Part shown: positions 14,195-21,503 of the stretch, piece by piece
How the letters are laid out: each line of letters begins with the position of its first letter
How positions within the stretch are numbered: position 1 is the stretch's first letter
Assembly: GCA_036497565.1 (NCBI GenBank)
Contig: DASXJE010000053.1
Location: 1 to 38,003, forward strand
Length of the DNA: 38,003 nt
Direction of reading: 5' to 3'
DNA from: Mycobacteriales bacterium
Lineage (GTDB): Bacteria; Actinomycetota; Actinomycetes; Mycobacteriales; QHCD01
Program-made: the position numbers and the translations under genes
The notes under the pieces: generated by a model
What the model saw: only the letters and a program-made list of their open reading frames with translations
What the model was told of the DNA's origin: nothing
The model's database searches: none

Positions 14195-15013
14195 GTGACC
14201 TCAGCCCCCCGAACGGTGAGCTCGGCCGCCGTGGACAAGCTTTCCGCCGACGCCGTCGACCTCGCGCGCGCCGCGGCCGTCGAGGAGGGCGGCGGTCAGG
14301 TCGGTGAGCACCTCGGGCTGCAGAGTGACGGGACCCGCGTGGTCACCCACTTCTTCGCCTCCCTGCTCACCGGCTACTCCGGGTGGCGGTGGGCGGTGAC
14401 CGTCGCGCGCGCACCCCGGGCCAAGCTGGTCACCGTCGACGAGGTTGTACTGCTGCCCGGCTCCGACGCGGTGCTGGCGCCGGAGTGGCTGCCGTGGAGC
14501 GAGCGGCTGCAGCCCGGCGACCTCGGGGTCGGCGACCTGCTCCCCACCGCCCCGGACGACGACCGGCTCGTCCCGGCCTACCTGCAGTCCGACGACCCGG
14601 CGGTCGAGGAGGTCGCGCTCGAGCTCGGCCTGGGCCGGGTCCGGGTGCTCTCCCGCAGCGGCCGCGACGACGCGGCCATCCGCTGGCGCGCCGGCGACAC
14701 CGGCCCGCAGACGGCGATGGCCACCCACGCACCCGCGCCGTGCGCCACCTGCGCGTTCTATCTGCCGTTGGCCGGCTCGCTGCGGGTCGCCTTCGGCGCC
14801 TGCGGCAACGAGTTCGCGCCCGCCGACGGCCAGGTCGTCACCGCCGACTACGGCTGCGGGGCGCATTCCGAGGCGCTGGTCGAGGCCGCCCTGCTGTCCG
14901 CGTCGGTCGAGCCGACCTACGACGACGTCGGCTTCGACGTCGAGCCGCGGCGCCCCGCGCCCGCTGCGGGTTCGGTCGATACGACGGAAGACGACGATCT
15001 CGGCCACAGCTGA
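14195..15013 (+). CDS. DUF3027-family protein
   Basis: A 272-residue protein if started at the GTG at 14195 (TSAPRTVSSAAVDKL follows); an in-frame ATG at 14177 adds six residues and cannot be excluded. Conserved family stretches include HFFASLLTGYSGWRWAV, VDEVVLLPGSDAVLAPEWLP and LQPGDLGVGDLLP. The C-terminal half holds cysteines in APCATCAFYLPL, FGACGNEF and YGCGAHSE, which may bind a metal. The family is restricted to actinobacteria and uncharacterised. The gene overlaps the next, sacsin-like, reading frame: the ribosome binding site and start of that gene lie in the last 30 bases here, so the two are probably translationally coupled. Confidence 0.88.
   Translation: MTSAPRTVSSAAVDKLSADAVDLARAAAVEEGGGQVGEHLGLQSDGTRVVTHFFASLLTGYSGWRWAVTVARAPRAKLVTVDEVVLLPGSDAVLAPEWLPWSERLQPGDLGVGDLLPTAPDDDRLVPAYLQSDDPAVEEVALELGLGRVRVLSRSGRDDAAIRWRAGDTGPQTAMATHAPAPCATCAFYLPLAGSLRVAFGACGNEFAPADGQVVTADYGCGAHSEALVEAALLSASVEPTYDDVGFDVEPRRPAPAAGSVDTTEDDDLGHS
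14986..14999 (+). promoter_or_regulatory. Ribosome binding site and candidate ATC start codon
   Basis: GGAAG (14986-14990), six bases, then ATC at 14997-14999, in frame with the sacsin-like ATPase. No ATG, GTG or TTG occurs in that frame between the DUF3027-overlapping part and the conserved N-terminus. The only other near-cognate candidate is CTG at 14964, with no recognisable ribosome binding site. Confidence 0.45.
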
Positions 15014-17999
15014 GCCGGCGGCCGACCCGTTCGGCACGGCGGCGATCCGGCGGCGGGTCCTCGACGCGTGGGCCGCGTCGCCCGCCCGGTTCCGCGAAGA
15101 TGCCAACGCCGAGGAAGACCTGGCCCTGGGTGGCTACCGCGACCGCCTCGTCGTGGAGTTGGCGCAGAATGCCGCCGATGCGGCGGCGAGGGCCGGCGTA
15201 CCGGGCGCATTGCGGCTGACCCTCGACACGTCGCCGACCGGGAGCGTGCTGCGCGCGGCCAACGTCGGCGCACCGCTGGACCGAGCCGGCGTCGAGTCGC
15301 TGGCCAGCCTGCGGGCATCGGCCAAGCGGGACGGATCGAGCGTCGGTCGGTTCGGGGTCGGCTTCGTCGCGGTGCTGGCGGTCACCGACGATCCGGCGAT
15401 CGTCGGGCGCACCGGGGGCGTGCGGTTCTCCGCGGCGGCGTCCCGCGCCGAGGTCGCCGCGCTGCCGAGCCTGGCGGATGAGCTCGACCGGCGCACCGGC
15501 CACGTTCCCGTGCTGCGGTTGCCCTGGCCCGACGGCGAATCGCCGCCGGACGGCTTCGACACCGAGGTCCGGCTGCCGCTGCGCCCCGGCGAGGTCGAGT
15601 CGGTCCGTGCGATGCTCGCGGCGGTCGAGCCCGAACTCCTGCTGGGCCTGCCCGGACTGCCGACCCTGCAGATCGGCGACCGCGTGCTGCACCGCGCCGA
15701 TCACGACGGCGTGGTCGAGCTCGCCGACGGCGACCGGCTCACCCGATGGCGGACGCACCACGACTCGGGCCGGATCCCGCCCGAGCTGCTCGCCGACCGG
15801 CCGACGGAGGAGCGGGGCCGCGGCGACTGGTCGCTCACCTGGGCGGTGCCGGTCGACGGGCGAGATCGACCCCTCGATCCGCCGGGCGGTCGGGTGCTGC
15901 ACGCTCCGACCAGGAGCGAGGAGCCCGTCTCGCTGCCGGCCCGGCTGATCGGGACCTTCCCGCTCGCCCCGGACCGCCGCCACGTGGAGCCGGGCCCGCT
16001 CACCGACCATCTGGTCCGGGCCGCCGCGGCCGGCTACGCCGCTCTGGTCGCCGATCTTCCGGCCGTGCCCGGCACGTTGTCGATGTTGCCGCAGCCGCGG
16101 CTGGCCGGGTCCGAGCTGGACACGGCGCTCGCCGCGGCCGCTCTCGCGGAGCTGCGCACCACCAGGCTGCTGACCGCCGCGGACGGGACGCTGCTCGCGG
16201 CGCCGGATGCGGTCGTCATCGACGCCGCCACGCCCGCTCTCGTCGAGGCACTCGCCGACACCGTGGCCGGCCTGCTCGGCGCGGACTGGTCCAGCCGCTC
16301 CCTCGCCCCCGCCCTGGCCGCGCTCGGGGTCCGCCGGATGTCCACCGCGGACCTGGTCGAGTTGCTGGCCGGACTGGAGCGGCCGGCCGGATGGTGGCGG
16401 CGTATCTACGACGGCCTCGCCGAGTCGCCGGACCGCGACGCGCTCACCGGGCTCCCGGTGCCGCTCGCCGACGGCCGCGTCGTCACCGGTCCGCGCGGTG
16501 TCCTGCTGCCGGACGCCGACCTGCCCGCGTCCGCCCTCGGACCGCTCGACCTGCGGGTGGTCGACCCGGCCGCCGCCCACCCGCTGCTCGAACGGCTCGG
16601 CGCCCGGCCGGCGACCGCGCGCGCCGTACTGACCGATGACCGGGTGCGCGCCGCCGTCGAGGCTTCTTACGACGACGACGACGATCCGGTCCCGGTCGCC
16701 GAGGCGGTGCTCGCGCTCGTCGCCGCTGCCGGAATCGGTCCGGGCGAGCTGCCCTGGCTGGCCGAGCTGGCGCTGCCCGGCGCCGACGGCGACTACTACC
16801 CGGCGGGGGAGATGCTGCTTCCCGGCGGCGCGCTCGCCGGTCTGATGAAGCCGGACGCGCCGTTCGGCCGGCTCGACCCGGCGTACGCCGCACGCTGGGG
16901 CGACGACGTGCTCGCCGCGACCGGTGCGCTCGGCACGTTCGCGGTGCTGCGTGACTCCGACGTCGACCCGACCGACGCCGACCACGATCTCGACGACGAG
17001 CAGGGCTGGTACGACGCGGTGCTGGACCGGCTGCCCGACACCGACCTCCCGCCGGTGCTCACCGAACTCGTCGCCGTGCGCGACCTGGAGCTGGTCCGAA
17101 ACGAGCAGTGGGCGGCCGCGACCGCCTTGCTCGCCGCCGAGCCGCTGCGGACGGCCGTCCTGACACCGGCGATCGCGCTGCTCCCGGACGGCCGGCGCCT
17201 GCCGGTGCCGTCCTATACCCGCTGGTGGCTCGCCGCCCACCCGGTGCTCGACGGACGGCGCCCGGACCGGTTGCGGACCGCGGCCGCGACCGACCTGGCC
17301 GGGCTCTACGACGAGACCGCCGTCGACGACGACCTGGCCCGCCTGCTGGGCGTGCGCACCGGACTCGACGACGTCCTGGCCGACGCCGACGGTGCCCGCG
17401 ACCTGCTCGACCGGCTCGCCGACCCGGCCCGTACCGCGCCGGCCGAGGTGCTCGTCGACCTCTACCCGAGGATCGCGGCAGCACTGACCGGCCTGACGGT
17501 CGACCCGCCCGGCGGGGTGCGGGTGGCCGCGGACCGGGTGGTCGAGCCGGAGGACGTCGTGGTGCTCGACGCGCCGTACCTGCTTCCGCTGCTCGCCGCC
17601 GCTGTCGTCCCCGGCGGCGCTGACCCGGAGCAGATCGCCGACCTGCTCGGCGTGGACCTCGCCGCTCAGCGCCGGCCCGATGCCCGGGTCACCTCGACGC
17701 CGGCCGAATTTGTGCCCTGGGTCGACCTGCCCGGAGCGGCGCTGGCCGCTCGGCGTTGCGGTGCGCCGGTGCCGCCGGCTCGGGTCGCCCGGCACGACGG
17801 GCTGCAGGTCGACGGGATCGCGGTGCCGTGGTGGCCGGCCGGCGACATCGATCACGTCGACACCGGCGCGGGCGCGGCCGCCCTGGGTCGGGCGATCGCG
17901 TGGCGACTCGGCCGCTGGGACCGGCGCGCCGCGGCCACCGAGGCCCTCGAGCACCCGGCCGACGACGACCGGCTGGTCGCCGAGGACGCGGCCGAGTAG
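14997..17999 (+). CDS. Sacsin N-terminal ATPase-like (GHKL-type) large protein
   Basis: About 1000 residues if started at the ATC at 14997. The conserved N-terminus DPFGTAAIRRRVLDAW, ARFREDANAEEDLALGGYR and LVVELAQNAADAAARAG matches actinobacterial sacsin N-terminal ATPase-like proteins. N-box N58 and D61 lie in ELAQNAADA, and the glycine-rich box GRFGVGF spans 117-123. Where Hsp90/GyrB-type ATPases have DNGxG, this protein has ANVGAPL, so ATP binding may be atypical. The remaining ~800 residues show no domain I recognise; they are Ala/Leu/Asp-rich with an acidic DDDDD run near 560. No membrane helix or signal peptide is visible. The role may be chaperone-like but is unknown. Its stop abuts the convergent TetR stop with no gap. 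Confidence 0.82.
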   Translation: MSATAEPAADPFGTAAIRRRVLDAWAASPARFREDANAEEDLALGGYRDRLVVELAQNAADAAARAGVPGALRLTLDTSPTGSVLRAANVGAPLDRAGVESLASLRASAKRDGSSVGRFGVGFVAVLAVTDDPAIVGRTGGVRFSAAASRAEVAALPSLADELDRRTGHVPVLRLPWPDGESPPDGFDTEVRLPLRPGEVESVRAMLAAVEPELLLGLPGLPTLQIGDRVLHRADHDGVVELADGDRLTRWRTHHDSGRIPPELLADRPTEERGRGDWSLTWAVPVDGRDRPLDPPGGRVLHAPTRSEEPVSLPARLIGTFPLAPDRRHVEPGPLTDHLVRAAAAGYAALVADLPAVPGTLSMLPQPRLAGSELDTALAAAALAELRTTRLLTAADGTLLAAPDAVVIDAATPALVEALADTVAGLLGADWSSRSLAPALAALGVRRMSTADLVELLAGLERPAGWWRRIYDGLAESPDRDALTGLPVPLADGRVVTGPRGVLLPDADLPASALGPLDLRVVDPAAAHPLLERLGARPATARAVLTDDRVRAAVEASYDDDDDPVPVAEAVLALVAAAGIGPGELPWLAELALPGADGDYYPAGEMLLPGGALAGLMKPDAPFGRLDPAYAARWGDDVLAATGALGTFAVLRDSDVDPTDADHDLDDEQGWYDAVLDRLPDTDLPPVLTELVAVRDLELVRNEQWAAATALLAAEPLRTAVLTPAIALLPDGRRLPVPSYTRWWLAAHPVLDGRRPDRLRTAAATDLAGLYDETAVDDDLARLLGVRTGLDDVLADADGARDLLDRLADPARTAPAEVLVDLYPRIAAALTGLTVDPPGGVRVAADRVVEPEDVVVLDAPYLLPLLAAAVVPGGADPEQIADLLGVDLAAQRRPDARVTSTPAEFVPWVDLPGAALAARRCGAPVPPARVARHDGLQVDGIAVPWWPAGDIDHVDTGAGAAALGRAIAWRLGRWDRRAAATEALEHPADDDRLVAEDAAE

Positions 18000-18590
18000 T
18001 CACCCGCCCGGGGCCGACGCCGCGTCGATCCAGCCCTTCTCGTAACGGGCCAGGAAGAGCTCCATCGCGGCATCGACGCCGGCCCGGTCCCCGGTGGTGA
18101 GCAGGTCGAGCAGCAGACCGCGGGTGACGGCGAGGCCCAGCCGGGCGTGCGCGCGTGCGTCGGCGGGCGGCATGCCGTGGGCGACGGCCGAGGCGACTGT
18201 CGGCTCCACCCACGAGTCGATGATCTCGTCGAGCAGCGCGGTGGTGCCGGCCCGGCCCTGCAGGGCCTGCCCGTACATCTCGAAGAACAGCCGCTCGTGC
18301 GCCGCCAGCGCCGGATCGGTCAGCCGGTGCCACAGCGCCCGCCCGAGCTCGGCGGGTGAGGCACCGAGGGCGACGTCGAGGTCGGCGAAGACGGCGTGCT
18401 GGCGGGCCTCCATCGTCCGCACCACCTCGACCAGCAGCCCTTCCTTCGATCCGAAGTGGTAGATGAGCATGCGATGGCTGGTGCCGAGGGCCGCCGCCAG
18501 CTGCCGCAGGCTGAAGTCGGCGACGCCGTGCGCGGCGACGTAGTCCATGGCGGCATCGAGCAGACGCTGCTTCGGATCGGGCGAGGTCAT
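18000..18590 (-). CDS. TetR-family transcriptional regulator
   Basis: A 196-residue regulator starting at the ATG at 18590 (MTSPDPKQRLLDAAMDY). The N-terminal helix-turn-helix reads VADFSLRQLAAALGTSHRML followed by IYHFGSKEGLL, the usual TetR DNA-binding pattern. The C-terminal ligand domain includes LFFEMYGQALQGRAG. An upstream in-frame start at 18638 would run through the operator region and is unlikely. It is divergent from the SRPBCC gene with 49 bp between starts. A minus-strand TACCAT seven bases before the ATG may be a leaderless -10 overlapping the operator, giving autoregulation. The ligand is unknown; a lipid or polyketide-like compound would fit the partner. Confidence 0.93.
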   Translation of the reverse strand: MTSPDPKQRLLDAAMDYVAAHGVADFSLRQLAAALGTSHRMLIYHFGSKEGLLVEVVRTMEARQHAVFADLDVALGASPAELGRALWHRLTDPALAAHERLFFEMYGQALQGRAGTTALLDEIIDSWVEPTVASAVAHGMPPADARAHARLGLAVTRGLLLDLLTTGDRAGVDAAMELFLARYEKGWIDAASAPGG

Positions 18591-18611
18591 GTACCGTATG
18601 GTACGTGTACC
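18591..18611. promoter_or_regulatory. TetR operator between divergent genes
   Basis: Two overlapping inverted repeats share the middle half-site: GTACC-GTAT-GGTAC (18591-18604) and GGTAC-GT-GTACC (18600-18611). The site begins at the base next to the TetR ATG. It overlaps likely -10 boxes in both directions (TATGGT at 18597-18602 on the plus strand, TACCAT on the minus strand). Control of both genes by the adjacent TetR protein is inferred from position. Confidence 0.65.
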
Positions 18612-18639
18612 AGTTGGTTCGGCCGCAGAGGAGAGCACG

Positions 18640-19191
18640 ATGAACCCGCAGGTGATCGACGTCCGCGGCCGGTCGGCCGCCGCACCCAGCGCTGTCTACG
18701 CGCTCCTCCGGGACGGGGCGACCTGGCCGTCGTTCTCGCCGATCGACCGGTTCGAACTCGAACGGAGCGGCGACTCGGAGCGCGAAGGCCTCGGCGCGAT
18801 CCGCGTCTTCAGCACCGATCACGCGGTCGGCCGCACCAGGAGCAGGGAACAGATCGTGGAATTGCGGACCGACCGCCGGTTCAGCTACGTGCTGCTGTCC
18901 GGGCTCGCGATCCGCGACTACCGGGCCGACATCGACCTCGAGCCGACCGCCGACGGTGGTACGGCGATCCGCTGGCACTCGACGTTCACCCGCAAGACGC
19001 CGGGGACCGGATGGTTCTACCGCCGGGTGCTGACCGGCTTCATCGAGAAGATGGTCGCGGGGCTAGCGGCCCACGCCGGCACGGCGCGCGGCGGCGCGTT
19101 GCTGCACCCGCGTGATGAGCAGGCCGATCAGCCCCAGCACCCAGCCCGCGAGGCAGGTCCAGAGCCAGACGCGACCCACCACGCCGGGTAG
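18640..19191 (+). CDS. SRPBCC-fold (polyketide cyclase-like) protein
   Basis: A 183-residue protein from the ATG at 18640, with GAGGAG six bases upstream. Residues 1 to about 147 have the START/Bet v1-like pattern of the SRPBCC superfamily: VYALLRDGATWPSFSPIDRF, a central strand region RFSYVLLSGLAIRDYRADID and the C-terminal helix WFYRRVLTGFIEKMVAGLA. These proteins bind hydrophobic ligands; none is identifiable. The last ~36 residues (GGALLHPRDEQADQ onward) are hydrophilic, unlike the family, and are antisense to the DUF2530 gene. The natural stop may have been lost, leaving a tail. It is probably controlled by the divergent TetR regulator. Confidence 0.85.
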   Translation: MNPQVIDVRGRSAAAPSAVYALLRDGATWPSFSPIDRFELERSGDSEREGLGAIRVFSTDHAVGRTRSREQIVELRTDRRFSYVLLSGLAIRDYRADIDLEPTADGGTAIRWHSTFTRKTPGTGWFYRRVLTGFIEKMVAGLAAHAGTARGGALLHPRDEQADQPQHPAREAGPEPDATHHAG

Positions 19192-19299
19192 GCCCAGCAG
19201 CACGCAGAAGGCGACGAACCAGAGCACCGTGGCACCGCCGATGACGCGCACGCTGTCGACATCGAGAGGTGGGGGGGAGGGTCGCGCGGGCCTGCGCAC
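19063..19299 (-). CDS. DUF2530-type small membrane protein
   Basis: A 78-residue protein with a basic N-terminus (MRRPARPSPPPLDVDSVRV) and two transmembrane helices (GGATVLWFVAFCVLLGLPG and WTCLAGWVLGLIGLLI), ending in a basic tail. The PPPLDVDSVRV entry followed by WLWTCLAGW matches DUF2530, a small actinobacterial family often next to the NCS2 permease gene, as here. It starts at a GTG (19299) with no ribosome binding site but a TAGCCT box seven bases upstream. The codons for SPPP contain a run of seven C. It overlaps the 3' end of the SRPBCC gene by 129 bp on the other strand. Function unknown. Confidence 0.8.
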   Translation of the reverse strand: MRRPARPSPPPLDVDSVRVIGGATVLWFVAFCVLLGLPGVVGRVWLWTCLAGWVLGLIGLLITRVQQRAAARRAGVGR

Positions 19300-19303
19300 G
19301 TAA

Positions 19304-19318
19304 GGCAGGCTACCTGCC
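19304..19318 (-). promoter_or_regulatory. Palindrome with leaderless -10 for the DUF2530 gene
   Basis: GGCAGG-CTA-CCTGCC is a perfect 6-bp-arm inverted repeat. On the minus strand its centre forms TAGCCT (19312 to 19307), seven bases before the DUF2530 GTG. It may be a -10 box, an operator, or both, and it also lies 38 bp upstream of the NCS2 permease start. The core GCAGGCTACCT recurs at 37946-37956 before the ABC exporter gene. Confidence 0.45.
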
Positions 19319-19356
19319 GAAAGAACTACCGCAGGACCGCGCCGCCGGAGGATGCA

Positions 19357-20829
19357 GTGAAGACCGACACCCGCGCCCCCACCCGGACCGGCGGAGGCCG
19401 GCTCGACTCCTTCTTCTCCATCACCAACCGGGGATCGACCGTACGCCGGGAGATCCGCGGCGGTCTCGTGACCTTCTTCGCGATGGCCTACATCATCGTC
19501 CTGAACCCGTTGATCATCGGCACCGCGAAGGACGCCGGCGGTCAGGTGCTGGGGATCCCCACCGTCGCGGCGGTGACGGCTCTTGTCGCGGCGGTCATGA
19601 CGATCCTGATGGGCGTCATCGGTCGCTACCCGTTCGCGATCGCCACCGGCCTGGGACTCAACGCGTTCATCGCCGCGGGCGTGGCCAGTCAGATGTCCTG
19701 GCCGGACGCCATGGGCCTGGTGGTGTGCGAGGGGATCGTCATCACCGTGCTGGTCCTGACCGGCTTCCGGACCGCCGTCCTGCGGGCGATCCCGGGGCAG
19801 CTCAAGATCGCCATCGGGGTCGGCATAGGCCTGTTCATCGCCCTGATCGGGCTGGTCGACGGGGGGATCGTCCGCCGGGTGCCCGACGCCGCGCAGACGA
19901 CCGTCCCGGTACAGCTCGACGTCGGGAACGGGCTACAGGGCTGGCCGGTGCTGGTGTTCGTGATCGGCCTGCTGGTGATGGCTGCGCTGATCGCGCTACG
20001 GGTGCGCGGCGCGCTGTTGATCGGCATCGTCGTCAATACCGCGATCGCCGTGATCGTGGAGGCGGTCGCCCATATCGGACCCGCGGTCGACGCGGCCGGC
20101 AAGGTCAACCCGTCCGGCTGGCAGCTCAACGTGCCGAAGTTCTCCTCCCACGTCTTCGCGACGCCCGATCTCTCGCTGCTGGGCCACTTCTCGCTGTTCG
20201 GCGGCTTCAGCCAGATCGGGATCATCGCCGCCGGGCTCATCGTCTTCTCGATCATGCTGTCGGACTTCTTCGACACCATGGGCACCGTGGTCGGGGTGGG
20301 GGCCGAGGGCGGGTTGCTCGACGACGACGGTCATCTGCCGGGTATCGAGCGGGTGCTCTTCGTCGACTCGCTGGCCGCCGCGGCGGGCGGAGCGGCCAGC
20401 TCGTCGTCCAACACCACCTACATCGAATCGGCGGCCGGCGTCGGCGATGGAGCGCGCACCGGGCTCGCCAGCGTCATGACCGGCCTGCTCTTCGTCGCCG
20501 CCCTCTTCCTCACCCCGTTGGTCAGCGTCGTTCCGTCGGAGGCCGCGGCGCCGGCGCTCGTCGTCGTCGGCTGCCTGATGCTCGCCCAGGTTCGCAACCT
20601 CGACCTCACCGACTTCTCGCTCGCCTTTCCCGCCTTCCTGACCATCGTGCTCATGCCGTTCACCTACTCGATCACCAACGGTGTCGGCGCCGGCTTCGTC
20701 AGTTACGTCGTGCTCCAGTCGGTGAAGGGGAAGGCGCGCGACATCCATCCGCTGCTGTGGATCGTCGCGGTGCTCTTCGTCATCTACTTCGCGATCGGTC
20801 CGATCAAGCAGCTGCTCGGCATCTCCTGA
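19357..20829 (+). CDS. NCS2-family purine permease, AzgA-like
   Basis: A 490-residue inner-membrane transporter for adenine, guanine or hypoxanthine, probably proton-coupled. It starts at a GTG (19357) preceded by GGAGG. AzgA-branch motifs are clear: RREIRGGLVTFFAMAYII and VLNP in the first helix, ATGLGLNAFI, FSIMLSDFFDTMGT and the substrate-site motif SSSNTTYIESAAGVG. About twelve to fourteen hydrophobic segments follow the usual NCS2 layout. The exact purine cannot be read from sequence. The divergent DUF2530 gene is a common neighbour. A long hairpin lies 38 bp after the stop. Confidence 0.95.
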   Translation: MKTDTRAPTRTGGGRLDSFFSITNRGSTVRREIRGGLVTFFAMAYIIVLNPLIIGTAKDAGGQVLGIPTVAAVTALVAAVMTILMGVIGRYPFAIATGLGLNAFIAAGVASQMSWPDAMGLVVCEGIVITVLVLTGFRTAVLRAIPGQLKIAIGVGIGLFIALIGLVDGGIVRRVPDAAQTTVPVQLDVGNGLQGWPVLVFVIGLLVMAALIALRVRGALLIGIVVNTAIAVIVEAVAHIGPAVDAAGKVNPSGWQLNVPKFSSHVFATPDLSLLGHFSLFGGFSQIGIIAAGLIVFSIMLSDFFDTMGTVVGVGAEGGLLDDDGHLPGIERVLFVDSLAAAAGGAASSSSNTTYIESAAGVGDGARTGLASVMTGLLFVAALFLTPLVSVVPSEAAAPALVVVGCLMLAQVRNLDLTDFSLAFPAFLTIVLMPFTYSITNGVGAGFVSYVVLQSVKGKARDIHPLLWIVAVLFVIYFAIGPIKQLLGIS

Positions 20830-20866
20830 TCCCGCCCGGCCCTCGGGACAACCTCCCCACCGGATT

Positions 20867-20905
20867 GCTGTGCCCTTGCTCCGCTCAGCGAAGCAAGGGC
20901 ACAGC
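20867..20905 (+). terminator. Long stem-loop downstream of the purine permease gene
   Basis: GCTGTGCCCTTGCT (20867-20880) pairs perfectly with 20892-20905 across an 11-base loop, giving a 14-bp stem. No T-tract follows. It probably terminates or protects the permease mRNA. A partial, degraded copy of the right half (AGCGGAGCAAGGCACCG) occurs at about 20947-20963, hinting that the hairpin belongs to a dispersed repeat. Confidence 0.6.
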
Positions 20906-21009
20906 TGACGGGGGGCCCAACTGGCGGGGGAGCGGGGGCGCGGGGGAGCGGAGCAAGGCACCGCGTTGGGGTAGCGCCGGGCGGGTGTGCAGGCGACAAG
21001 ATCGTGAGG

Positions 21010-21021
21010 TAGGCTAACGAT
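21010..21021 (+). promoter_or_regulatory. Leaderless -10 box for the marR-type gene
   Basis: TAGGCT (21010-21015) is followed by exactly six bases and the ATG at 21022. There is no Shine-Dalgarno sequence and no recognisable -35. This is the same spacing as upstream of larE. Confidence 0.5.
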
Positions 21022-21459
21022 ATGCCGAAGACGGCAGCACCGCCCACCAGCGCGCTCGCGAGCGCGTTGCGGTTGTCGGTGGTGCGGCTCAATCGGCGTC
21101 TGCGGTTCCAGCGCGCGGACACCTCGGTGACCTTGACCCATCTCGCGGCGCTTTCCACGCTGAAGCGGCACGGAGCCATGACTCCGGGAGAGCTCGCCGC
21201 GCACGAGAAGGTCCAGCCGCCGTCGATGACCCGCGTGCTGGTGGCACTGCAGGAGCGCGGGCTCGTCGTCCGCGTGCCCCATCCGACCGACGGACGTCAG
21301 GTCATCGTGGCCCTGACCGATGCCGGTACCCAGCTCGTCGCCGAGGAGGTGCGGGCCCGCGAGGCCTGGTTGTGTCAACGGATCAAGGAGCTACCGCGAG
21401 AGGATCGAGAGGCTCTGCAGGACGCCGTGGGGGTGATCAACCGGATTCTGGAGACCTGA
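21022..21459 (+). CDS. MarR-family transcriptional regulator
   Basis: A 145-residue winged helix-turn-helix regulator starting at the ATG at 21022. The pattern is typical: a helical N-terminus (ALRLSVVRLNRRLRFQ), LTHLAALSTLKRHGAMTPGE, the recognition region KVQPPSMTRVLVALQERGL, then the wing VRVPHPTDGRQVIVALTDAG. It is followed 44 bp downstream by an MFS exporter gene in the same direction, the classic layout of a drug-responsive repressor and its pump. Control of that pump is inferred from position. Ligand unknown. Confidence 0.93.
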   Translation: MPKTAAPPTSALASALRLSVVRLNRRLRFQRADTSVTLTHLAALSTLKRHGAMTPGELAAHEKVQPPSMTRVLVALQERGLVVRVPHPTDGRQVIVALTDAGTQLVAEEVRAREAWLCQRIKELPREDREALQDAVGVINRILET

Positions 21460-21503
21460 GCGACCCCGCAGCGACCGAAGCACGACCGGCGCCACGAGGC
21501 GGA

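Noticed and set aside
14838-17954. A 1038-codon minus-strand open frame
   Set aside because: Fully antisense to the sacsin-like ATPase, which has conserved motifs; no recognisable motif in the antisense product.
19271-19277. Run of seven G (C on the coding strand) in DUF2530 as a phase-variation switch
   Set aside because: It encodes part of a proline stretch in a continuous, family-like frame, and runs of this length are expected by chance in such GC-rich DNA.
21003-21021. DtxR/IdeR-like iron box upstream of the MarR gene (AGGTAGGCTAAC)
   Set aside because: Only about 12 of 19 positions fit the consensus and the right half-site is missing. TAGGCT is better explained as a -10 box.
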